A stretch of 64,000 bases of DNA from DAINRZ01 sp964634885. GTDB lineage: Bacteria; Bacteroidota; Ignavibacteria; Kapaibacteriales; UBA2268. Positions 25,838-33,969 of this stretch are shown in pieces (within the stretch, counting starts at the first letter, position 1; every line of letters starts with the position of its first letter). The translations under genes were made by a program, and so were the position numbers. The DNA lies in contig CAZWLN010000005.1 of assembly GCA_964634885.1 (NCBI GenBank), positions 113,046 to 177,045 of the forward strand. Direction: 5' to 3'. The notes beneath the pieces are model-generated. The model searched no databases. It was not told the DNA's origin and worked only from the letters and a program-made list of their open reading frames with translations.

Positions 25838-27019
25838 ATGAGAAATAGTCTCAGGAGTTTATGCTATTCATTCGCAGCAGCCGCACTCGTTCTGATATTG
25901 TATTCCTGCGGCAGTACATCCAAATTCCCCAGGCCCGAAAAAATCGCGACGCCGACAAGCGCCGTGGAAGAAAAGCTGATCAGGGAGGGTATCGAGCTTC
26001 ACAATCAGGGAAAATTCAGAGATGCCGTGAAAAACTATTACCAGGTACTGAAGACCAATCCTGACTGTGCCATTGCCATGTACGAGTTAGGTTATTCATA
26101 CTTCAACATAGGGAAACTCGATTCGGCTAAAAAATATTCCCTGGCAGCCATGAATTATAAGGATGAATACTATCCCATGGCATGCGACCTTGCCGGCACG
26201 GTGCTCGATATGAGCGGATTGCCGGAAGATGCCGTCGAAGTTTATACCATGGGCATAGAAGGTAATCCAGGGTACCAAATGTTGCATTACAACCGTGGCG
26301 TTACGTTCTTCCGCCTCAGAAAGATCAATGAGTCATGCCGGGATCTCCAGAACAGCATCAGGCTTAATCCGGTACACACTTCGTCCCACTTCCATCTTGC
26401 TGTTGCTTACACAATGAAATACAGGGAAGTGCCGGCTTCTTTAGCTTCATTGACTTACCTCATCCTGAACCTGTCAAAAGACGAAAAGGGAAGTAACGAT
26501 GTAATGAACAGGGAACAGACCATGAAAAATTCCAATATGAAAGAGTTGGTTGAAACAGCTCTTGCGATTAATTTGCAAAAAAAGGCTGGAAAAAGCAATA
26601 GTGGCCAATCTCAAATAAACATAAACGTCACTGACATGGATTTCTTGATGATCAACTTAAGTATAGGATTGAGGATTGGTGAAAGGGATAAGGACACCTC
26701 ATCAGACGCAAAATCAATAACCGTTGAATCCACAAAGAAGACACTTGAGTTTATATTACCATTGCTTAAACCCGACAAGGTAAAAGAGACTTTTGCAGGC
26801 AACTATTATTCGAAGTTTTATTATCGTCTCTATGAAGAAGGTTTTACAGGATATCTTGCCAATATGCTGTTCTTTGCCGACAATCCGCTCGGGTGGAAAG
26901 ATTACCAGGACAGTAACAAGGAAACAGTACAGAAATTCAGGATCTGGCTCGACACCTATCCCTGGGACGGTGAAGTACAGGCCGACCCGGTTGAGAATGT
27001 CAAGTTTAAGAAAAAATAG
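25838..27019 (+). CDS. TPR-repeat lipoprotein
   Basis: 393 residues from the ATG at 25838 (an ATG at 25823 adds five residues before the signal). Signal with lipobox LILYSC (Cys about 24). Four or more TPR units at about residues 45-190: EEKLIREGIELHNQGKFRDAV, CAIAMYELGYSYFNIGKLDSAKKY, and MLHYNRGVTFFRLRKINESC are typical. The C-terminal part (about 190-393) has no TPR and ends with a region KFRIWLDTYPWDGEV. A similar ending (EFRKWVDDYQW) closes the TPR protein at 30077-31162; the two are paralogs that flank a sigma factor/barrel operon. It probably acts as a periplasmic or inner-leaflet scaffold. Runs convergently to the barrel gene 8 bp away. Confidence 0.75.
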   Translation: MRNSLRSLCYSFAAAALVLILYSCGSTSKFPRPEKIATPTSAVEEKLIREGIELHNQGKFRDAVKNYYQVLKTNPDCAIAMYELGYSYFNIGKLDSAKKYSLAAMNYKDEYYPMACDLAGTVLDMSGLPEDAVEVYTMGIEGNPGYQMLHYNRGVTFFRLRKINESCRDLQNSIRLNPVHTSSHFHLAVAYTMKYREVPASLASLTYLILNLSKDEKGSNDVMNREQTMKNSNMKELVETALAINLQKKAGKSNSGQSQININVTDMDFLMINLSIGLRIGERDKDTSSDAKSITVESTKKTLEFILPLLKPDKVKETFAGNYYSKFYYRLYEEGFTGYLANMLFFADNPLGWKDYQDSNKETVQKFRIWLDTYPWDGEVQADPVENVKFKKK

Positions 27020-27027
27020 TACTGCTC

Positions 27028-28260
27028 TTAAAAGAACCTGTAGTATATCGAAAGGTTGAGTTTCCGAATCGTTTCGTCATTATCATAATATTCACTTCCG
27101 GAAGAATGACCGAACTTTATCGATGATGTTAATCTTAATGTAATGTTGTTTTCAATGTAGTAATAAAATCCGAGTTGTAATACGTGAGTGATTGTTTGAT
27201 TGTTTTCTATATCGGATTTCCATTTTTGGGAACGGAAACTGTATTCAAATGAAATATCTATCATATTGGTTAATTCATAAGAAATTGATGTATTGCTGCT
27301 GATGTAATAGTCTAACAAACGGGATTTCATGGATTCATCATAGAATTTATGGTGAATATAGCTGGAACTGTGGTCTAATTGCAGCTTGTTGTTCAGAGGG
27401 TACCCGAAGTCGCATCCGATTCTATACCCTAAATAGTCACATCGAATCTCAATTGGGCGGGGGGGTTCAGGGGAGTAGGAATACATATTCGAAAGTAAGT
27501 TTGAATATACATCCCACCCGACCTGCCTGGTAGCTATCCTTTCGTATAGTGCAACTTCTCCGGCTCTGGACAACGCATAGTTATTGACTATGCCATCCTT
27601 CAGTTTGCCGCTTTTTATCAATAGCTTTTCCAAAGCTGCGTACCATTCGATGGAGCCCTTATGGCCGTATTTATTATCATATTCATCCCATTTGTCAATA
27701 AGTTCCGCCAGTTCAACCAGTATATCATTGCTTAAATTGCCGGTGGTCAATCCCTCGCTCAGAAGGAATTCATCGATACGGAGGGCTCTTGCAAAAGAGG
27801 TTACTGCGTAGAAACGTCCATAGCCGATTCCGGGGTTCAATTGTGCCGAAATAACAGGACTGGATGCGGGAGTATAGTAGTAAAGACTGGAAATTACATT
27901 GCCCGAGAAATAGAAGTCGCTGTTTTCTGTTATATATTTTTTGATTTCATAAGAGGCAGTAGTCATTGTTTCGAAACTGCGATCGTTCGTATCTGAACCT
28001 CTGTTATAATCATTATATGAATTGACTGCAAAAGTCCAGGAGTAGGGCAGGGAAGAGTAAAAATCCTTGTAATGAAGATATAGATAGCCCTTGTCCTTAA
28101 TACTTCCGTGTCTGTCGTCGTCATATTCATAATTGAAATTCAGGTAGAATTGATCTTCCTGTGAAACTGGAGGCTTGTAGTCGGAAAGGGAAGGCTGCTG
28201 TGCCGACAGCTTATCGGACACAAGGCAAAGCGCTGCCATGAACATTAAAATACTCTTCAT
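27028..28260 (-). CDS. predicted outer-membrane beta-barrel protein
   Basis: 410 residues with a signal peptide (cleavage after MKSILMFMAALCLVSDKLSA). Repeated amphipathic strands with Tyr/Ser/Asp alternation (FYLNFNYEYDDDRHGSI, YLYLHYKDFYSSLPYSWTFA, LQLGFYYYIENNITLRLTSS) and a C-terminal SIYYRFF, the expected terminal aromatic. A helical, charged segment (about residues 175-235) interrupts the barrel. It is the third gene of the sigma factor unit, 18 bp after the anti-sigma-barrel gene. The base composition is AT-rich relative to the neighbouring envelope genes. Confidence 0.65.
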   Translation of the reverse strand: MKSILMFMAALCLVSDKLSAQQPSLSDYKPPVSQEDQFYLNFNYEYDDDRHGSIKDKGYLYLHYKDFYSSLPYSWTFAVNSYNDYNRGSDTNDRSFETMTTASYEIKKYITENSDFYFSGNVISSLYYYTPASSPVISAQLNPGIGYGRFYAVTSFARALRIDEFLLSEGLTTGNLSNDILVELAELIDKWDEYDNKYGHKGSIEWYAALEKLLIKSGKLKDGIVNNYALSRAGEVALYERIATRQVGWDVYSNLLSNMYSYSPEPPRPIEIRCDYLGYRIGCDFGYPLNNKLQLDHSSSYIHHKFYDESMKSRLLDYYISSNTSISYELTNMIDISFEYSFRSQKWKSDIENNQTITHVLQLGFYYYIENNITLRLTSSIKFGHSSGSEYYDNDETIRKLNLSIYYRFF

Positions 28261-28278
28261 TGTAATACCCTGTTATTT

Positions 28279-29370
28279 CTACAATTTTATTGAAAATCCT
28301 ATGTCAAATCCGGTCTTTGAGTTGAAATACATCCCGCGGCTGCTGTTGTAAAGCAGGCCGCCGATTTCAACCCCGCCGATTACCTGGAGTTTGTTGTCTA
28401 TTTGTAATCGCAATCCTGTTGCGACTCTTGTTGTCAGCCCTGACTTGCAGCCTCCGAGGTTCGCCTGGAACCAGGGCGTTGCCGACAGTATGTCGATGTC
28501 GGGAAAGTAGCGCAGGCCGGCTTCCCAGCAGGTAAGGCTCCTTTCGACGTCGGCGCCTTTAGTGTTGGTAATATAGGGTTCCTGCCTGAATTCGGCTCCT
28601 ATGTGAAGGTTTGGTTGCAGTTCATACCACAGGCCTAAGGAGAAATTCCTGAGGACGGCGTCATCGATGATGTAGTCAGGCTTACCGTTGAGATTCGTAA
28701 GTAAATTAGCCCTGAACTCATAATAGAATTTTTCAATACCTTGAGAGGGAGAGGCAACATCCATCATTGCACCAGGCAGCAACTCTACGTTTGTCAGGCC
28801 GGCAGGAGGGACGATTTCGTGCTCAATGACTTCACTATGCTCAATTATTGCCTGTTCTGCCGGTACCCGGACCTGATTGTCCGGTTGGATATGCTTAATT
28901 AAATTCCCGGAATGTTTTGTCTCAGGAGACAGTTCCGGTACATGCGAGGCCACAGTCGTATCCTGGCGAAAAGCAACGAAGTTCATTTCGGGAGCCGGTA
29001 CCTGTTTTTTGCCGGGTACAGTTTCGATCAGTCCGGACATCATGGTTGAAAAAACGACAAGGACATTGAAAAACAGGGAGAAGTAATTGAAAACAACGCT
29101 GTTGGAGAAGCTCGTAAAGACTGTGATGAAGCCTTGGGAGCCGGCTTTTTTCTCTTTTTTGCCGGTTTGTTTGGTCTCTTCGAAAATCCGGTTTGTAATC
29201 TTTTCAGGTACGACGACATTCGAGGCGTAACGCCCGAGCATCTTGTCGATTGCCAGCAGTTCATCATAGCCGGCACCGGGGAGCAGGTTCTCCCTTACCA
29301 TGTCGGCCTCCCGGCCGCTGAGTTCATTGTTCATATAGTCGATAATTTTATTATAGTTATTCATGATCAT
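28279..29370 (-). CDS. anti-sigma factor-like protein with a C-terminal outer-membrane barrel-like domain
   Basis: 363 residues. Residues 1-70 form a cytosolic helical domain (NELSGREADMVRENLLPG, DELLAIDKMLGRY) like the N-terminus of Bacteroidetes anti-sigma proteins. A hydrophobic stretch at about 83-118 would cross the inner membrane. A Glu/Pro-rich linker (about 125-215) is followed by a strand-rich domain (FYYEFRANLLTNLNGKPDY, RNFSLGLWYELQPNLHIGAEF, TGFDIGFSIKL) that looks like a small outer-membrane barrel. The start overlaps the ECF sigma gene by 14 bp, so production is coupled. No His-Cys-Cys zinc motif is visible. Function as sigma regulator is inference from context and topology. Confidence 0.65.
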   Translation of the reverse strand: MIMNNYNKIIDYMNNELSGREADMVRENLLPGAGYDELLAIDKMLGRYASNVVVPEKITNRIFEETKQTGKKEKKAGSQGFITVFTSFSNSVVFNYFSLFFNVLVVFSTMMSGLIETVPGKKQVPAPEMNFVAFRQDTTVASHVPELSPETKHSGNLIKHIQPDNQVRVPAEQAIIEHSEVIEHEIVPPAGLTNVELLPGAMMDVASPSQGIEKFYYEFRANLLTNLNGKPDYIIDDAVLRNFSLGLWYELQPNLHIGAEFRQEPYITNTKGADVERSLTCWEAGLRYFPDIDILSATPWFQANLGGCKSGLTTRVATGLRLQIDNKLQVIGGVEIGGLLYNSSRGMYFNSKTGFDIGFSIKL

Positions 29371-29923
29371 ACCTGTTCAGTTGTTTAATGGCATCCCTGA
29401 GCATATTTATTCCCCTGTGAATCCTTTTTTTGATACATTCCTGGCTTTCCCCCAGCAACTCAGCAATTTCGGCATATTTCATCCCGTTGATCTTACACAA
29501 TATAATGGGTTCACGGTATTTCGGGGGCAGAGATGCAAGGGCTTCGTCGATTGCCGGGGTACCTGTGTCGTCATTCCTGTCTTTGTCGGCAATCTCATCC
29601 ACATCTTCGAGAGGCAGGTGTACCGGTGTCGATTTCCTGTTTCTTATGTCGTCGGCGATTCTCCTTCTGATAATGGTAATCAGTATAGCGCTGATGTTCC
29701 CTACCTTTTTCCCTGAAGACACCGTCCTGTACAATCCAATCCATGCTTCCTGGAAGGCATCGGCAGCCAGTTCAGGGTTGTAAGCCTGCAGCCTGGCGTA
29801 AGCCATTATATTCCTGCTGTAGCGGGAATAGACCTCACGGAAAGCGTCGCCGGAGTCTTTGTCTCCCTTCGATACGTCTTCCAGGAGTTGTTCGTCAGTA
29901 TATGTATCGTATTTATTCACCAT
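29357..29923 (-). CDS. ECF sigma factor
   Basis: 188 residues from the ATG at 29923; an in-frame TTG at 29938 gives five more residues and is less likely. Region 2: GDAFREVYSRYSRNIMAYAR and ADAFQEAWIGLYRTVSSGKK bind the -10 element. Region 4 (about 130-185): SLPPKYREPIILCKINGMKY, AEIAELLGESQECIKKRIHR is the -35-binding helix-turn-helix with the usual AEIAELLG pattern. It directs RNA polymerase to an envelope or surface regulon, set by the overlapping anti-sigma-like gene. Typical ECF operon: sigma, anti-sigma, target barrel. Confidence 0.9.
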   Translation of the reverse strand: MVNKYDTYTDEQLLEDVSKGDKDSGDAFREVYSRYSRNIMAYARLQAYNPELAADAFQEAWIGLYRTVSSGKKVGNISAILITIIRRRIADDIRNRKSTPVHLPLEDVDEIADKDRNDDTGTPAIDEALASLPPKYREPIILCKINGMKYAEIAELLGESQECIKKRIHRGINMLRDAIKQLNRYDHE

Positions 29924-30076
29924 ATTTATTTTTCTCAATTGTATAGTCGTAAATATATCAATAAAGGGGACATTTTGAAAAATAAATATTTATTAATTAT
30001 TTGAAATCGACTGATTTTACTATCTTGCTTTTATAATGCTGTTGTAAAATATAATATAAAAAAGCGGTAAGCTATT

Positions 30077-31162
30077 ATGAAAACAGTTCGTTTTTTATTT
30101 CTGTCATTACTGTCAATCTCATTTTTTATAACTGCTATTGCTGGTTCACAAATACTAAAAACCCCTTTGAAGAAAGACAACTCCAATATACAGGATAATC
30201 CTGAAATAAAACCTCTAATTAGCAAATCTGAAAAATACTATATATCGAAAAACTACGATTCTTCCTCTCTTATTTTAAAACAAGTACTTGAACTTACACC
30301 GGATAATGAGAAAGCACTATATTATTACTCTTTGGTCTTGATTGAGCAAAAGGAATATCAAAAGAGTAAAGAATGTTGTGTAAAAGGCATGAAATATGAG
30401 ACTGCTTTTTATGAAAACTTTGCAGCAAATCTTGCCATATGTTACATGAAACTAGATGAATTGGATTCAGCATTACAATTGCTGAACGAAGCAATGCAAA
30501 AATACCCTCTGAATTCGAAGATGCATTATGCTTTGGGAGTGGTTCAAATGAGAAAGGCGGACTATCAAAAAGCCGAAGAGTCCCTTGTCTATTCAATACT
30601 ATTAAACCCATGGGAACAAATGGGTCATTTTGAAATTTCAAAATTATATGAAAAAATAAATGAACATATTATTGAAACAATAACACTTATCACATTCCTT
30701 ACCCTTGAACCAAACACAACGTATTCTCAGGAAGCACACAAAATGCTTGATTATATTGATAAGTTGTATCGAAATAATGATAACACAATATATCTATCAT
30801 CAGATAATCTATTGAATAACTCACCTTTCATGACATTGGAATTAGCTATTAAACTGTCGATTACAGCTGACAATATCAATAAATCAGGCAGAAAATCTTT
30901 CGAGTTGAAAAAGAACAGATATATGCTTATACTCTCTCTCATCCAGAAATCATATGATGAAGATTTTGAAAAGTATAAAGAGCAATTATTTTTCCGCATC
31001 TACTATAAGTTCCTTGGCGACATCCATCGGGCCGGCTATTCGGAAGTTTTTGCCTACTACATCTTCTCCGGCTCAAAATACCCCGAAGTGAAAGAGTGGC
31101 TCGACGAAAACGAAGAAAAGGTGGAGGAGTTCAGGAAGTGGGTGGATGACTATCAATGGTAA
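30077..31162 (+). CDS. TPR-repeat protein, paralog of the one at 25838-27019
   Basis: 361 residues with a signal peptide (MKTVRFLFLSLLSISFFITAIA) but no lipobox Cys. TPR-like units span about residues 45-185 (YYISKNYDSSSLILKQVLEL, KALYYYSLVLIEQKEYQKSKECC, MHYALGVVQMRKADYQKAEESL). The end, VKEWLDENEEKVEEFRKWVDDYQW written in parts as WLDENEEKVEEFRKW and DDYQW, matches the end of the other TPR protein. It starts 153 bp from the ECF sigma gene, divergently, so the control region is shared. Most of the gene is AT-rich, whereas the last ~150 bp (from about 31010) have clearly higher GC, as if the two parts had different histories. Confidence 0.75.
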   Translation: MKTVRFLFLSLLSISFFITAIAGSQILKTPLKKDNSNIQDNPEIKPLISKSEKYYISKNYDSSSLILKQVLELTPDNEKALYYYSLVLIEQKEYQKSKECCVKGMKYETAFYENFAANLAICYMKLDELDSALQLLNEAMQKYPLNSKMHYALGVVQMRKADYQKAEESLVYSILLNPWEQMGHFEISKLYEKINEHIIETITLITFLTLEPNTTYSQEAHKMLDYIDKLYRNNDNTIYLSSDNLLNNSPFMTLELAIKLSITADNINKSGRKSFELKKNRYMLILSLIQKSYDEDFEKYKEQLFFRIYYKFLGDIHRAGYSEVFAYYIFSGSKYPEVKEWLDENEEKVEEFRKWVDDYQW

Positions 31163-31232
31163 ATGTTAATATAAAAGGTATTTTTGCCGATTAAAAAAAT
31201 TAAAAATGTTGGATTTATGATATTGAAATATA

Positions 31233-33488
31233 TTGTTTGAACAGTTGCACCCATATAGTTACAGCCTGATCATATCATTTGTAACTTCGGTGATAGTAGC
31301 GCTTGTTGCCTGGCGTAACAGGAAGGCTAAAGGCGCATTCCCGATTTTCTGGACCATGGTCGGTACGGCCGTATGGTCCGGGGCTTATGCCGTCAGTTTC
31401 ACCTGTACCGGTACCCAGGAGCAACTGTTCTGGTTCAATTTTACCTTTATCGGCTGTTACATTGCAGCCATTTCACTTCCTGCATTTGCGCTGTTGTTTA
31501 CCGGTAAAGACAGGCATATCAAGCTGAAATACCTGCATATCCTTTCTGCCTTCGCATTGATTGGGATTGCCGCAGCATATACTGACCCGCTCCATCACCT
31601 TTTTTACACTACCTGCTATAGTGTCCGGGACAGCGACGGCTTCATTTTACATACTGAAAAATATATCGGTTACTATTTCTTTGCCATTTCTTTCCCACTG
31701 ACGATGACCCTGACGTCGGTCGCCATCCTTGTAAGGGAGTACTTCAGGGTGCAGCTGCTGCAAAAGAAGCAGATCAAAGCGATGCTGATTGTAATTGCAA
31801 TTACATGGGTGATGACATTCCAGTCCCTGGCCGGGCTGACACCCTTACCCGATGTGGACCTGACCCCCAGTGCTTTGTCGGTTCAATGTGCAATAATACT
31901 ATATATTATTCTTAGATTCAGGTTCCTTAACGTAGCCCCTTTTGCACGTGAAAAAATGCTGGAGGTAATGGACACAGGGCTGATTGCCCTTGACATGGAC
32001 TACACGATTGTCGAAGTCAATCCATACTCCGAAGCTGTGTTCAACTTCAAGGCCAGGGATGTAATCGGCAAGAACCTGAGCAATTGTGACTTTCCCAACC
32101 GCCCAGCCATCGAGTTCTTTCTTACCACCGGCATGGAAAAAACCGGGATCATTTTCGGCAAAGACAATGTAAGGTATTTCGAGATGACTCAAACGCCGAT
32201 CATTATTAAAACGAAAGAGAAAATCGGTGTGCTTCTTACTTTCAATGATATTACACATATGAAAGAATCTGAGGCATCGATCAGCCGGAGCGAACAGGCT
32301 TTCAGGAATATTGTCGAAACCTCTCCCGACGGCATTACACTTTTCAATTATGAAGGAAAACTGACATTCGCTTCCGAAAAGGCATACAGAATGTTCGGCT
32401 ATGACAGGCCGGAAGCCGTACACGGCAAATCTTACCTGGAGTTCATCCAGCCGGGCTTCAAAGAAATCGCTTTGGAAGCTTTCACCAAGATGCAGAACGG
32501 TTACGACATCGGTGGGCTGGAATACAAGGTCATCAGCAAAGACGGAAATGAATTCTGGTGCGGCATCAATGCCGCCATCCAAAGGGACGCTGCCGGAAAA
32601 CCCTGCGAATTCCTCTTTATGCTGCGCGACATCAACCTCAGGAAAAAGTACGAAGAAGATCTTAAGAACCTCCTTATTGAACTGAAGAACTCCAATGACC
32701 TGAATGAAGAGAACCTCAGGATTAAGAGCAGCCTCATCAAAGAACTTGAAGAATCGAAGAAACAATTAGAGAGAATCAATAATGAGAAAGACGTTTTCTT
32801 TTCGATCATTGCCCATGACCTGAAGAATCCTTTCTTCGGGCTCATCGGCCTGTCAAAGATACTGGCCGAAGAGTTTGCCGACCTGACACCCGAAGAGGTC
32901 AGCGCGATTACCCTCAGTCTCAATAAATCTGCCGAGAACCTGTACAAACTGCTTGAAAACCTTCTCGAGTGGTCCCGCCTTCAACGCGGAGCCATGCAGT
33001 ATATGCCTTCGCAGTACAACCTGAAAGGCCTCGTTGCCGGTGTCATGGAACTGATAGGACAGAGCGCTGTTAACAAGGACATTGACGTAACACAGGACAT
33101 CCCGGACGATTGTGTGGCCTGGTGCGACAAAAACATGATCGGTACTGTCATTCGCAACATTGTCTCCAACTCGGTGAAGTTTTCCTACAGGAAAGGGAAG
33201 ATCGGCATTACTGCCGGGAAGGAACAAGACAGGGTTACACTTGTCGTTCATGACAATGGGGTAGGAATGAGCGATGAAATCCTGGAAAAACTGTTCCGGA
33301 TCGACAAGAAGATTACTTCCAAGGGTACCGAAGGTGAGGTCAGTTCCGGGCTGGGATTGATACTGTGCCGGGAACTTATCGAGAAGAATTACGGTACAAT
33401 CGAAGTGACAAGTAAATTTGGAATCGGCACTACTGTTCGTATTACCCTGCCGGCCGATCCCGGGGAGAACGGCGGCGTCAGTTGCTGA
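31233..33488 (+). CDS. hybrid-input sensor histidine kinase (7TM + two PAS)
   Basis: 751 residues if started at the TTG at 31233; an in-frame stop just upstream excludes longer forms, and no ATG start with a good RBS is visible, so the start is uncertain. Seven hydrophobic segments (about 8-225) match the HisK_N 7TM region. Two PAS domains follow at about 240-345 (LIALDMDYTIVEVNPYSEAV) and 355-475 (ITLFNYEGKLTFASEKAYRM). A coiled coil leads to the dimerisation domain, with the phospho-acceptor His528 in FFSIIAHDLKNP. The ATPase domain has NIVSNSVKFSYRKGKIG (N box), HDNGVGMS (G1) and SSGLGLILCREL (G2). No response regulator is adjacent. Confidence 0.9.
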   Translation: MFEQLHPYSYSLIISFVTSVIVALVAWRNRKAKGAFPIFWTMVGTAVWSGAYAVSFTCTGTQEQLFWFNFTFIGCYIAAISLPAFALLFTGKDRHIKLKYLHILSAFALIGIAAAYTDPLHHLFYTTCYSVRDSDGFILHTEKYIGYYFFAISFPLTMTLTSVAILVREYFRVQLLQKKQIKAMLIVIAITWVMTFQSLAGLTPLPDVDLTPSALSVQCAIILYIILRFRFLNVAPFAREKMLEVMDTGLIALDMDYTIVEVNPYSEAVFNFKARDVIGKNLSNCDFPNRPAIEFFLTTGMEKTGIIFGKDNVRYFEMTQTPIIIKTKEKIGVLLTFNDITHMKESEASISRSEQAFRNIVETSPDGITLFNYEGKLTFASEKAYRMFGYDRPEAVHGKSYLEFIQPGFKEIALEAFTKMQNGYDIGGLEYKVISKDGNEFWCGINAAIQRDAAGKPCEFLFMLRDINLRKKYEEDLKNLLIELKNSNDLNEENLRIKSSLIKELEESKKQLERINNEKDVFFSIIAHDLKNPFFGLIGLSKILAEEFADLTPEEVSAITLSLNKSAENLYKLLENLLEWSRLQRGAMQYMPSQYNLKGLVAGVMELIGQSAVNKDIDVTQDIPDDCVAWCDKNMIGTVIRNIVSNSVKFSYRKGKIGITAGKEQDRVTLVVHDNGVGMSDEILEKLFRIDKKITSKGTEGEVSSGLGLILCRELIEKNYGTIEVTSKFGIGTTVRITLPADPGENGGVSC

Positions 33489-33969
33489 AGGACATAAAAA
33501 CCCTTTGGAAAAAAATTTGGTTCTTCGCTTTTCAGTCTGGATTTAAAAAGTACCTATCATTACGATTATGGGTATTAGTAGCAACAGGCGATCAGACAAC
33601 TATACAGTCATAAAGCGCCATTACACATCCCCCGTCCGCATCTTGCCAGAGGGGGAGCGTAATGTAAGGTCTTAACCCCTCTAAAAAGAGGGGTGGCTGG
33701 GGCAGCAGCCGGGGTGTGTCCATTAAGTACTGGAAAACAAAAATTATTCATTTACACACAACAAATTGCGAAGGTCAAAAAAAATTTAATTTTTTGTGAA
33801 ACCTTTTTCGTTTTAGTGTGTTAATACATATATGGATAATCCATATATGATTTTTTAATGGAAATTCGTTTTTGGGATTATTATTTAAGTGATGGATTGG
33901 TTCTGAAATTGTCCCAAAAAAATATATAAATTTTCATTTAAAATTATTAATTAATGTAAGGAAAAGACT
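33489..33969. other. intergenic region with repeat fragment and palindrome
   Basis: No gene is evident in these 481 bp. It holds a hairpin-plus-G-rich element at 33676-33710 (CCCCTCT-AAAA-AGAGGGG, then tggctgggg), a variant of the composite repeats found at 42.3 and 45.8 kb, and a 23-bp palindrome at 33827-33849. The last ~130 bp are very AT-rich and probably contain the promoter of the next gene. Confidence 0.6.
33827..33849. promoter_or_regulatory. 23-bp perfect palindrome, putative operator
   Basis: catatatggat (33827-33837) and atccatatatg (33839-33849) are perfect inverted copies around a single base. It lies about 120 bp ahead of the T9SS-cargo gene, in AT-rich DNA. A dimeric regulator site is the simplest reading; the following ttttttaa also allows a weak terminator. 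Confidence 0.5.
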
